Assembly: GCF_026651855.1 (NCBI RefSeq)
Contig: NZ_CP093280.1
Coordinates: 5,372,001-5,436,000 of the forward strand
Source of the DNA: Pseudomonas silvicola
GTDB lineage: Bacteria; Pseudomonadota; Gammaproteobacteria; Pseudomonadales; Pseudomonadaceae
Direction: 5' to 3'
DNA: 64,000 nucleotides
Within the stretch, counting starts at the first letter, position 1. Each line of letters opens with the position of its first letter. Shown in pieces: positions 56,383-64,000 of this stretch. The translations under genes were made by a program, and so were the position numbers. The notes under the pieces were generated by a model, which saw only the letters and a program-made list of their open reading frames with translations, was not told the origin of the DNA and did no database searches.

Positions 56383-57600
56383 TCAGGCTTCCTGGGTGCG
56401 CTCGCGGCCTGAATGTTCGTTCGCGGCCACCTGGGGCTGGCCATAACGGTGCGTGAGGATGCCACACCAGGCCAGCCCGGCCAGCGCCAGGACGCCCCCC
56501 ACTACACCGACATTGGCCACGCCCATGTGGCTGCTGACCACGCTACCCAGCAATGCCCCGCCGCCGATGCCAATGTTGTAGATACCCGAATGCAGGGCCA
56601 TGGCCACGTCCGTGGCGTCAGGTGCCAGCGACAATACCCGTGCCTGCAGGATCAAGCCGAAGCACATGATCGACATGCCCCACACCACGCTCATGCTACC
56701 CAGCCCGGCCGCATGCCCGGCCAGCGGCAACAGCAGTGCCAGGCACAGTGCCAGGGCGCCGATGGAGCCAATCAGCAAACCGCGCGGAAAACGATTGTTG
56801 AACAAGCTGAAGACAATCGAACCGATGATGCCGGCGCCACCAAACAGCAGCAACAGCACGGTGGTCATCTCGCCGCTCAGGTGGGCGACGCTCTGGGCGA
56901 ACGGCTCAATGTAGCTGTAGGCAGTAAACTGCGCAGTCACCACCACCGCGGTCAGCAGGTACAGCGACATCAGCGCCGGGCGCTTGAACAGAATCGGCAA
57001 GCTCTGCAGGCTGCCAGAGTTCTGGCTGGGCAGCAGCGGCAACGAGCGAGCCAGGCCCAGCACGGTCACGGCCGATACACCGGCGATGGCCAGGAACGTC
57101 GAGCGCCAGCCCAGCCATTCGCCCACCACGCGGCCCAGCGGAATGCCCAGCACCATCGCCAGGGACGTCCCCGTGGCGAGCAGCCCCAGTGCCTGCACCT
57201 GCTTGCCAGCGGGCGCCACGCGTACCGCCAGCGAAGCGGTCACCGACCAGAACACCGCGTGGGCCACGGCGATGCCGATGCGGCTCACCAGCAGAACGCC
57301 GAAACTGGGCGCCAGGCTCGACAGGACATGGCTGGCGATGAACAGGCCGAAGACGAACATCAGCAGCTTGCGCCGCTCGATGTTGCGGGTGAGCAGCATC
57401 ATCGGCAGCGACATCAGCGACACCACCCAGGCATACACGGTCAGCATCAGGCCGACCTGGGCCGGCGTCATCTGAAAGCTGCCGCCGATCGCGCTGAGCA
57501 ACCCCACCGGCACGAACTCGGTGGTGTTGAAGATAAAAGCGGCCAGCGCCAGGGCGATCACGCTCAGCCAACTGCCGTTGCGGGTATCGGTGATATTCAT
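56383..57600 (-). CDS. MFS transporter, sugar-efflux (SotB)-like
   Basis: A 405-residue 12-segment major facilitator. The opening [21 protein letters not shown] and motif [19 protein letters not shown] are characteristic of the SotB/YdeA group, which exports sugars such as arabinose or IPTG and some drugs. Segment pattern and length fit. A strong intrinsic terminator sits in its presumed leader 46 bases before the ATG, so expression may be conditional. Confidence 0.9.
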   Translation of the reverse strand: MNITDTRNGSWLSVIALALAAFIFNTTEFVPVGLLSAIGGSFQMTPAQVGLMLTVYAWVVSLMSLPMMLLTRNIERRKLLMFVFGLFIASHVLSSLAPSFGVLLVSRIGIAVAHAVFWSVTASLAVRVAPAGKQVQALGLLATGTSLAMVLGIPLGRVVGEWLGWRSTFLAIAGVSAVTVLGLARSLPLLPSQNSGSLQSLPILFKRPALMSLYLLTAVVVTAQFTAYSYIEPFAQSVAHLSGEMTTVLLLLFGGAGIIGSIVFSLFNNRFPRGLLIGSIGALALCLALLLPLAGHAAGLGSMSVVWGMSIMCFGLILQARVLSLAPDATDVAMALHSGIYNIGIGGGALLGSVVSSHMGVANVGVVGGVLALAGLAWCGILTHRYGQPQVAANEHSGRERTQEA

Positions 57601-57645
57601 GAAGTGCCGTCATTGCCTCTTCTGGATAAAGACTGCACCCCCTCG

Positions 57646-57714
57646 AAAAATCCACGCAAAAACGCCCTGCCAGGACCGTGGGTGACCCGGGGCAGAGCGT
57701 TCAGTCGGATTTTT
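57646..57714 (-). terminator. Nested intrinsic-terminator structure in the leader of the SotB-like gene
   Basis: Outer arms AAAAATCC (57646-57653) and GGATTTTT (57707-57714) are perfect complements. Inside, AACGCCCTGCC (57661-57671) pairs with GGCAGAGCGTT (57691-57701) with one mismatch. Read on the minus strand, the inner stem is followed by GTTTTTG and then by GGATTTTT, a good Rho-independent layout. On the plus strand GGATTTTT follows. No gene upstream on the minus strand needs termination here. Confidence 0.65.
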
Positions 57715-58180
57715 ATGGGTATTAGAGGGTGAAGCCAGATAAGCGGGATTCTACCCCTGGGGTGGCACCGGTACAACGGGGTAGAGGGGTTGGTGACGAT
57801 TGGTCACGGGGGGTTGCATATTATGGACGGGGCGGGTGTTCGGAATTTGGGACGCTCCAGGAAAGTGTCATGTTTTCAGGAAGTGCCCGGATCGATTTTT
57901 TCGGTATTTCTGAGATCGAGCGCCGCGCGAGCGCTGATCTCAAGAGGGCCCGAAGAATCACGACACTCGTTTGAGCTCCCAGACATAAAAATATTTTGCA
58001 CACCTCACCGCAAAAGTGTTTGACATAATAAACGGCTCTGGCACGCTATCCCCCAGGTTACCGACCGGCATCGCCCCTTCGCGCCATGACCGGCAGTGCT
58101 CGGAACCTCAGGTAGCGCCTGCCTTCACGAACGGCGCGCCTGCACAGAAACGATAGGCTGTGCCTGTCCCAAGGTGATAT
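57715..58180. other. Intergenic region with a palindrome and a possible promoter, no gene supported
   Basis: Short open frames here on both strands have no ribosome site or recognisable domain. A palindrome at 57911-57942 (TGAGATC-g-AGCGC ... GCGCT-GATCTCA) forms a strong bulged stem. TTGACA at 58020-58025 with a weak CGCTAT 18 bases on (58044-58049) may drive the amidase gene at 58181. Base composition is lower in GC around 57980-58030. Confidence 0.4.
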
Positions 58181-58990
58181 ATGTCCAACAGCAACATTGG
58201 CAATAAAAAACAAAAATCGCGCAAACCCGTCGTCCTCATGTCCATGGGTGCCCAGGAACGCAAGGGGCACGATTATCAGGTCATGACCCACAAATACATC
58301 CTTCCCCTCGTCGAACACGCTGGCTGCGTGCCGGTGCTGATTCCGACCTGCTGCGGCACCGATGACCTGGAGCAGTACCTGGACATGGCCGACGGCGTGT
58401 ACCTGACCGGCGCCGGCAGCAACATCGATCCGGCGCTCTACGGCCAGGAGAACCAGACCCCCGGCAAGGGCCAGGACCGCGACCGCGACCTGTTCGACCT
58501 GCCCCTGGTGCGCGCGGCCATTGCCCGCGGGTTGCCGATTTTCGGCGTGTGCCGTGGCATGCAGGAAATCAATGTGGCCCTCGGCGGCGACCTGTATCAA
58601 AAGGTCTATGCCGAGCCCGGCTTCAATGACCACCGCGAAAACCCGGACGACCCGGTGAATGTGCAGTATGCACCCGCCCACAGCGTCCAGGTGGCCGCCA
58701 GCAGCTGGTTGCACACATTGCTGGGCAGCGACTCGATCCGGGTCAACTCGCTGCACGGCCAGGGCCTGAAAACCCTGGGCAAAGGTCTGGAAGCCATCGC
58801 CCGCGCCGAAGACGGGCTGGTGGAAGCCATCCATGGCCCAAGCCTGTCACCCTTCCTGTTCGCCGTGCAGTGGCACCCCGAATGGCAGGCCGCGCAGAAC
58901 CCCGACTCGGTGAAAATCTTCGAAGCCTTCGGCCAGGCCTGCCGCAGTCAGGTGCAGAAGAAAGCCGGCGCCTACGATAGCGCCGCGTGA
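58181..58990 (+). CDS. Class I glutamine-amidotransferase-like hydrolase (PuuD/SpuA-like)
   Basis: A 269-residue peptidase C26-family protein. The nucleophile Cys is in FGVCRGMQEIN, and the catalytic His-Glu pair is in VQWHPEWQ. It has the length and SNIDPALYG motif of gamma-glutamyl-GABA hydrolases that release GABA from gamma-glutamylated putrescine breakdown products. No other polyamine genes are adjacent, so the exact substrate is open. The basic N-terminal tail (KKQKSRK) is unusual. Confidence 0.88.
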   Translation: MSNSNIGNKKQKSRKPVVLMSMGAQERKGHDYQVMTHKYILPLVEHAGCVPVLIPTCCGTDDLEQYLDMADGVYLTGAGSNIDPALYGQENQTPGKGQDRDRDLFDLPLVRAAIARGLPIFGVCRGMQEINVALGGDLYQKVYAEPGFNDHRENPDDPVNVQYAPAHSVQVAASSWLHTLLGSDSIRVNSLHGQGLKTLGKGLEAIARAEDGLVEAIHGPSLSPFLFAVQWHPEWQAAQNPDSVKIFEAFGQACRSQVQKKAGAYDSAA

Positions 58991-59107
58991 CCCCGAGGCC
59001 TGCCCGAGGCATTGGCACGGGCAGGCCCTGCACCGGCGTTTGACTCCACCCCTCGCCTGCCCCAAGCTGATCGCCCCTGGAAAAGCCGCCGCGCTTCGGA
59101 CTGGTCA

Positions 59108-60166
59108 ATGCCCAAGCTTGTTCGCTCCCTGTTGCTGTCTGCCCTGCTCATCGTTGCCCTGGGTGTCGCCTGGCACCTGTTGCACCCTGCCCCGACGCCC
59201 GCGTCGCCGGAGCTGCGGCACAGTTACTCCAAGGCCCTGGACCAGGCTCATAACGGCAAGCCCGGCGCGGCACGGGTCTTGTACCAGCAACTGGCGCGCA
59301 CTGACCTCTCCCCCGTGCGGCGGATCAGCCTGCTGGCCGAACTCCCCAACTACCCCAGCCCCCAGGCATTGAAACTGATCAAGGCCGACCTCAAGGATGA
59401 CCAGAACCTGCTGGTGCGCCACGGCGCCATCGACGCTGTCAGCCAGCTGGTGCCCGACGCACAGCGCAGCCTGCTGCTGGGGCCGCTGCTGGATGACGAC
59501 GATGAAGACATCCGCTTCCACGTAGCCCGCGCCCTGCTGGGCCTGTCGCCCGATGACCTGGGGCTGTATTTCGCCCGTCTCAATGCCGTGCTGGATGACT
59601 ACGTGCAAGCGTTGATCAGCGCCCCGGATGATGCCGACGGCCAACTGGAGCTGGCGAAGATCTACCTCTACAACGACGACTACACCCAAGCCCTGGCGAC
59701 GCTCGAGCACGCCCACGAACTGGTGCCCGGCGACCTGGAAACCGTGGCGGTGCAAGTGCGCGTGCTGGAAAAACAAGGGCAGAATGATGCCTCGCGGCAA
59801 CTGCTGGCCGAACAATTGGTCGCCCACCCCGACTCGGCATTGCTGCAGCACGAACTGGGCCAGTGGCTGATCCGCCACGGCCAGGGTGAGTACGCCCTGC
59901 TGGCGTTGGCGCGGGCATCGGAACTGGAGCCGGACAACAGCGACTACCGCTACAACCTGGCTGTTACCCTGCACCAGATGGACCAGGTGGAAGCCGCCCA
60001 GCGCCAACTGGACGAGATACTGCGCAGGCAGCCCGCCAACCGCAAGGCGCGGGTGTTGCTGATCGAATACTGGAAGCAGACCGGGCAGTTGCAGAACGTC
60101 CAAGTGCTGCTGGCCGAACTGGAACAGCAGAACCCCGACGACCCCGCCTTGCAGCAAGGGTTGTGA
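59108..60166 (+). CDS. Membrane-anchored HEAT/TPR repeat protein
   Basis: A 352-residue protein with an N-terminal hydrophobic anchor (LLLSALLIVALGVAW, residues 7-21). A HEAT-like region follows (VRHGAIDAVSQLVPDAQRSLLLGPLLDDDDEDIRFHVARALLG, about 100-145), then five or so TPR repeats to the C-terminus. HEAT plus TPR is seen at the end of some multiheme cytochromes, but no CxxCH motif is present here. It is probably a periplasmic scaffold. ATG 59108 was chosen because it gives a normal anchor; the ribosome site is poor. Confidence 0.7.
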   Translation: MPKLVRSLLLSALLIVALGVAWHLLHPAPTPASPELRHSYSKALDQAHNGKPGAARVLYQQLARTDLSPVRRISLLAELPNYPSPQALKLIKADLKDDQNLLVRHGAIDAVSQLVPDAQRSLLLGPLLDDDDEDIRFHVARALLGLSPDDLGLYFARLNAVLDDYVQALISAPDDADGQLELAKIYLYNDDYTQALATLEHAHELVPGDLETVAVQVRVLEKQGQNDASRQLLAEQLVAHPDSALLQHELGQWLIRHGQGEYALLALARASELEPDNSDYRYNLAVTLHQMDQVEAAQRQLDEILRRQPANRKARVLLIEYWKQTGQLQNVQVLLAELEQQNPDDPALQQGL

Positions 60167-60254
60167 CCACCACGGGTCACCACCTGTAAGATTTGACAGT
60201 TTCGCCACGTCGGCCCGGCCCTTTTAATGAAGGTCCACCTGCGAGGCGCTCTCC

Positions 60255-61961
60255 ATGAAACGACCGTTGATTTTTGCCCTGACCGCCGCACTGTCAGCCT
60301 GCACCCAACCCTCCCCTCCCGCGGCCCCGCAAATCAGCAGCCCGCCACCTGCCCAGGTGGTCACCGAGGCTGAGGTGCAGGACGCGGCATTGGTTGCCCG
60401 CCTGAACACGCGCTTCAAGAACGAGGTAGGCGCCTGCGACGGTGGCACGCCTGCCTACTACTGTTCTGGCATCATGCTGCGCACCGTTACCTACAGCACC
60501 TCCTATAAATTCTGGACCCACAGCGCCGCGGCCACCACCTTGGGCTCGGTCAGTTTCAGCTGGGTGCGCAGCGATATCAGCACCGGTTCACTGCAAGGCA
60601 GCACCGGTTTCATCTACAGCGACTACAGCACCGCCGCCGCTGCCGGAAAGGCACCGCAGATTCGCTGCATCTACCCCTTCACGGCGGGCATACAGGGGCG
60701 ACCTGCCAACGGTTGCGGTTTCTCCACCACCTCCACCGCGCCCGCCAGCCCCTCGCAGGCGCCACCCGAGGCGGACCAAAGCAGTTGTCAGTCGGCGAAC
60801 CCGCCAGCCATCACCGGGCCGCTATGGCTGGCCAACTTCGCAGCCCATGGCCATGACAGCCGCAACCAGTGTTCGCTCAGCGCCAACACCACCCAATTTC
60901 GCGCCAGCCTGGAAGGCCATCAGGGCGGCGCGGCAATGGCGGCATGGGCCAATGAAATGGTGGTGGCGACCTGGGACCCCAGCCGGCCGGACCGCTTGCC
61001 CATCGAAGCTTTTTTCTACGATGCCAGCCAGCCGGCAGCACAACCGTACGCCGTCAATCTGCAAAAGGATTATCAGGCGGCCACCGGCCAGCTCATCCCC
61101 GTGGTCAAGCTGGACCTGAGGGCGCCGGACCGCAATGCCTTCCTGCTGCCCAACGCCACGGGCGACCGTGGCGCGGGCGTGGCCGCGGAGCTCAACCGGC
61201 GCTTCCTGAAACTGGACAACAGCTGCAATGGCCAGGCCGCTTTCTACTGCGATGGCGTGCTGATCCGCATGACCACCTATGGCCCCGGCTACCACGTGTG
61301 GAACCCCAGCCCAGCCTCCGTGACCCTGGGCGGCGTGTCGTTCAGTTATTTGAGGCGTGACCAGGGCATCACCGAACTGGCCTGGAACCAACCCTTGTCG
61401 GAAGGACTGATATTCAAGAACTACAACGCCTCGATTCGCGACGGCAACTACTTCATTACACTCCTCTGTTATTTCCCCACGGACGCCGCCAGCATTTACC
61501 GAGCCAATAACGGCTGCGGTGCCCACCCAACCTACCCGAGCCAAAGCATCTACTGCTCCACGCAAGGCATCAACACCGTCGCCAAGTGGGCGACTCACTA
61601 CCACGCGGTGGCGGGTACTGGATCATTCAGCGCGCGCAACCAGCACCAATGCAGCTTCGCTGGCAGTCAAAGCATGTTCCAACTCGGGCTGTCCGTGCGC
61701 CCCGCGTTCCAGGTAGCCGCCGACCGACGCTTCCATAACGAAGTGGTGCTCAGGACCTGGCCGCAGAACCGCACCGACCTGCCCCTTGAAGCTATTTTCT
61801 ACCACAACGCCAATACCCGCGGTGCCGGGCTTGCTGGTGCCCAGAACATTCAACGCGACTACAAGAACGTCACGGGCAAGTTCGTCCCCGTGGTGCGCTT
61901 TTCCATCAGCCAGACCACCCCCTTCATTTACTCGGCCAGCGATCAGGTGGTCACCCCGTGA
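60255..61961 (+). CDS. Lipoprotein with two tandem halovibrin-like domains
   Basis: A 568-residue lipoprotein (ALSAC, lipidated Cys16) made of two similar halves, about 45-300 and 305-565. Each half opens with a [A]xLNxRF...C...A[YF]YC[SD]G pattern (LNTRFKN with YYCSG; LNRRFLK with FYCDG). Later come a conserved Cys-Gly near a Pro-rich turn, an NQ[HC]xC[S] motif (SRNQCSLS; ARNQHQCSF) and an FYxxA...IQ[RK]DY ending. This resembles proteins annotated as halovibrin HvnA/HvnC in Pseudomonas. I saw no clear ADP-ribosyltransferase catalytic motif. GAGG precedes the start. Probable surface or periplasmic protein of unknown activity. Confidence 0.7.
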   Translation: MKRPLIFALTAALSACTQPSPPAAPQISSPPPAQVVTEAEVQDAALVARLNTRFKNEVGACDGGTPAYYCSGIMLRTVTYSTSYKFWTHSAAATTLGSVSFSWVRSDISTGSLQGSTGFIYSDYSTAAAAGKAPQIRCIYPFTAGIQGRPANGCGFSTTSTAPASPSQAPPEADQSSCQSANPPAITGPLWLANFAAHGHDSRNQCSLSANTTQFRASLEGHQGGAAMAAWANEMVVATWDPSRPDRLPIEAFFYDASQPAAQPYAVNLQKDYQAATGQLIPVVKLDLRAPDRNAFLLPNATGDRGAGVAAELNRRFLKLDNSCNGQAAFYCDGVLIRMTTYGPGYHVWNPSPASVTLGGVSFSYLRRDQGITELAWNQPLSEGLIFKNYNASIRDGNYFITLLCYFPTDAASIYRANNGCGAHPTYPSQSIYCSTQGINTVAKWATHYHAVAGTGSFSARNQHQCSFAGSQSMFQLGLSVRPAFQVAADRRFHNEVVLRTWPQNRTDLPLEAIFYHNANTRGAGLAGAQNIQRDYKNVTGKFVPVVRFSISQTTPFIYSASDQVVTP

Positions 61962-62105
61962 AACACCGCCACCCTCGCTTGCCCGCGCACGCCTGGGCGG
62001 CACTTCTCGTTGAACTGCGCCACAGGCCCGCTGTCCAGTGTAAGTGCAGCGGCCCCTGGCGAGGCCCTTGCGCGAACGCCATCGTGACGCGAGGAGCCCC
62101 GCTTG

Positions 62106-63587
62106 ATGAAACCGAAAGCCTCCACCGGCATCACTGGCCTGGATGACATTCTCAATGGCGGCCTCAGCCGCAGCCACATTTTCCTGCTGGAAGGGCAACC
62201 GGGCGCAGGCAAGACCACGGTAGCCCTGCAGTTTCTGCTTGATGGTGCCGCCCAAGGCGAGCGCTGCCTGTACATCACGCTTTCGGAAACCGACCGCGAA
62301 CTGCGTGAAGGGGCCTTGTCCCACGGTTGGGAGTTGGACCCGCACATCGAAGTGTTCGAGCTGACGCCGCCAGAAATGATCCTTGATGCCCAGCAGCAAC
62401 AGAGCCTGCTCTACAGCAGCGACCTGGAACTTGGCGAGGCCACGCGGCAGATCTTCGACGTGGTCGAGCGCATCAAACCCGATCGCGTGGTACTCGACAG
62501 CCTCTCGGAGGTGCGCCTGCTGGCCCAGAGTTCGCTGCGTTACCGCCGACAGATCCTGGCCATCAAGCACTACTTCGCGCGCTTCAATGCCACCGTTTTA
62601 CTGTTGGACGACATGACCAGCGAGCCCCTGGACAAGACCCTGCACAGCATTGCCCACGGGGTGATCCGCCTGGAAGAGATGGCGCCCGACTATGGTGCCG
62701 AACGCCGGCGCTTGCGCATCATGAAATACCGCGGGCAGAAGTACCGGGGTGGCTACCATGATTTCACTATCCACCAGAGCGGCATTCAGGTATTCCCGCG
62801 CCTGGTGGCAGCCGAACACCGCGCCCATTATGAACGCACCCCCCTGAGCAGCGGCATCGGCGCCCTCGATGCGCTGCTGGGGGGTGGCGTCGAAAACGGC
62901 TCCAGCACCCTGATACTCGGCCCTGCGGGCACCGGCAAATCGCTGATCGCCATGGTATTCGCCGCGGCTGCCGTGGCCCGCGGCGAGAAGGTGGCGCTGT
63001 TCATCTTCGACGAGGAGCTGGGCCTGCTGTTCGAGCGCATGAAGTACCTGGGCATTGACCTGGATGCCATGCAGCGCAGCGGCAACATGATCATCGAACA
63101 GGTGGACGCCGCCGAGCTGTCCCCTGGCGAATTCGCCCACCGGGTACGCAGCAAGGTCGACGAGAACGCGATCAAGACCGTGATCATCGACAGCATCAAC
63201 GGTTACCAGGCAGCGATGATGGGCGAAGGCTCACCCGTGCTGCATATTCACGAACTGCTGCTGTTCCTCAACCGCCGCGGTGCCGCCACCTTCATGACGG
63301 TGGCGCAGCAGGGGCTGGTGGGCGACATGAAAGCCCCCGTGGACCTGACCTACCTGGCCGATACCGTCATCCTGCTGCGCTACTTCGAAGCTGTGGGCCA
63401 GGTGCGCCGGGCCATGTCAGTGATCAAGAAACGCTATGGCGGCCACGAGTCCACCATCCGCGAGTACAAGATCGGCAACCAGGGCATGACCGTCGGGGAG
63501 CCCTTGTATGATTTCCAGGGAGTGCTGCGCGGGGTACCCACCTATGTGGGTGAAAGCAACCCGCTGCTCAAGGACCCACGACCGTGA
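62106..63587 (+). CDS. KaiC-like double-domain RecA-family ATPase
   Basis: A 493-residue protein with two RecA/KaiC domains. Domain 1 has Walker A at residues 30-37 (GQPGAGKT), catalytic glutamate in LSETDRE and Walker B-like DRVVLDSLSE. Domain 2 has Walker A GPAGTGKS, an acidic pair in FIFDEELG and VIIDSINGY. It lacks a KaiA/KaiB pair, so a clock function is unlikely; such proteins in proteobacteria are linked to stress or two-component signalling. ATG 62106 follows GAGGAG. Its stop overlaps the GTG start of the next gene. Confidence 0.92.
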   Translation: MKPKASTGITGLDDILNGGLSRSHIFLLEGQPGAGKTTVALQFLLDGAAQGERCLYITLSETDRELREGALSHGWELDPHIEVFELTPPEMILDAQQQQSLLYSSDLELGEATRQIFDVVERIKPDRVVLDSLSEVRLLAQSSLRYRRQILAIKHYFARFNATVLLLDDMTSEPLDKTLHSIAHGVIRLEEMAPDYGAERRRLRIMKYRGQKYRGGYHDFTIHQSGIQVFPRLVAAEHRAHYERTPLSSGIGALDALLGGGVENGSSTLILGPAGTGKSLIAMVFAAAAVARGEKVALFIFDEELGLLFERMKYLGIDLDAMQRSGNMIIEQVDAAELSPGEFAHRVRSKVDENAIKTVIIDSINGYQAAMMGEGSPVLHIHELLLFLNRRGAATFMTVAQQGLVGDMKAPVDLTYLADTVILLRYFEAVGQVRRAMSVIKKRYGGHESTIREYKIGNQGMTVGEPLYDFQGVLRGVPTYVGESNPLLKDPRP

Positions 63588-64000
63588 CCTCTGTAGCTGC
63601 CGCGCCGGAACGCGTCATGGTCCTCGCCCCATTGGGCCGCGACAGCCAGGTGGCGCTGTCGATCATAGGTGAAGCCGGCTATCACGGAGAGGCCGCCGGT
63701 ACCTTGAACGAACTCTGCGCCCACCTGCGTGACGGCGCGGGCATGGCGGTGATTGCCGAGGAGGCGTTCAACGGCGCCGACATCGCGCCGTTGGTGGCGT
63801 ACCTGCAGCAACAGCCCGCGTGGTCCGACCTGCCCATCGTATTGATCACCCACCATGGCGGCCCCGACCACCCGCCGTCGATGCGCCTGGGCAAACAACT
63901 GGGTAACGTTACATTCCTGGAACGCCCCTTCCACCCGGTGGCCCTGGTCAGCCTGGTGAGCACCGCCATCCGTGGCCGGCGCCGCCAATATGAAGCGCGC
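63584..64000 (+). CDS. Sensor histidine kinase-type protein, N-terminal part (cut by window end)
   Basis: The frame opens with GTG overlapping the KaiC-like stop codon (GTGA) and continues for 139 codons to the window edge. The visible part looks like a degenerate receiver domain: VMVLAPLGRDSQVALSIIGEAGY, then DLPIVLITHHGG and LERPFHPVALVSLVSTAIRGRRRQYEA. The last segment leads into a coiled linker as in hybrid kinases encoded after KaiC-like genes. The phospho-acceptor Asp position reads EEAFNGADI and may be degenerate. The kinase core itself is not in view, so the call is by context. Confidence 0.65.
   Translation, partial: MTSVAAAPERVMVLAPLGRDSQVALSIIGEAGYHGEAAGTLNELCAHLRDGAGMAVIAEEAFNGADIAPLVAYLQQQPAWSDLPIVLITHHGGPDHPPSMRLGKQLGNVTFLERPFHPVALVSLVSTAIRGRRRQYEAR

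Noticed and set aside
57729-57974. 81-codon plus-strand open frame before the PuuD-like gene
   Set aside because: No ribosome site, no domain, overlaps the palindrome and falls in a region with intergenic composition.

Overview
The window is high-GC bacterial DNA that reads as a Pseudomonas chromosome. The signs are a LuxR-controlled lipopeptide-type NRPS with a NodT-like efflux lipoprotein, Pseudomonas-style REP hairpins (a GTGGGAGC start with a GAGCTTGCTCGCGAA core), a complete-looking paa catabolon, Zur-type boxes and a periplasmic PheC. The species cannot be fixed from this sequence. No tRNA, rRNA, CRISPR array, transposase or prophage gene was seen.

Layout. (1) 1-14115: the 5' 11.6 kb of a giant NRPS gene (minus strand, running off the left edge), with a divergent LuxR-type regulator and an outer-membrane efflux lipoprotein. 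The adenylation codes read Leu-Leu-Gln-Leu, the order that opens the syringafactin/cichofactin peptides. The third module is broken by an in-frame scar at about 2640. (2) 14116-17285: 3.2 kb of noncoding repeat mosaic. It is built from a 160-bp unit, with eight direct tandem copies plus inverted copies, and the orientation switches at two recurring junction types. (3) 17286-39068: aromatic amine, alcohol and phenylacetate catabolism. It holds a copper amine oxidase (tynA), paaX/paaY, feaR, a two-subunit PQQ/heme alcohol dehydrogenase, feaB, then paaFGHI, paaK, paaABCDE and paaZ. The thiolase gene paaJ is absent. (4) 39153-46008: regulators (AraC, LysR, HxlR), msrA, an FAD oxidoreductase with a small partner, a sirtuin and a WrbA-like flavoprotein. 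(5) 46028-49684: a putative Zur regulon, a zinc-type ABC importer and zinc-independent FolE2, each under a Zur-like box. (6) 49719-64000: mixed housekeeping and accessory genes. These include pheC, bestrophin, TauE/SafE, a second-type LspA, two MFS transporters, a tautomerase, an SMI1/KNR4 protein and a PuuD-like amidase. A TPR protein, a duplicated halovibrin-like lipoprotein and a KaiC-like ATPase with a translationally coupled sensor kinase (cut by the window end) complete it.

How the genes work together. Phenylethylamine-type amines go through TynA to phenylacetaldehyde. Alcohols may go through the quinohemoprotein dehydrogenase, and FeaB oxidises the aldehyde to phenylacetate. PaaK activates it, PaaABCDE epoxidises the ring, PaaG isomerises, PaaZ opens the ring, and PaaF/PaaH carry out beta-oxidation up to the thiolase step, which must come from elsewhere. 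PaaX is the expected repressor. A long inverted repeat overlapping a near-consensus promoter in front of paaA is its probable operator.

Most worth checking: the NRPS internal scar (a real gene fusion/deletion or an assembly collapse), the 160-bp repeat mosaic with its strand-switch junctions, the terminator in the leader of the 56383-57600 transporter, and the tandem-duplicated halovibrin-like lipoprotein.
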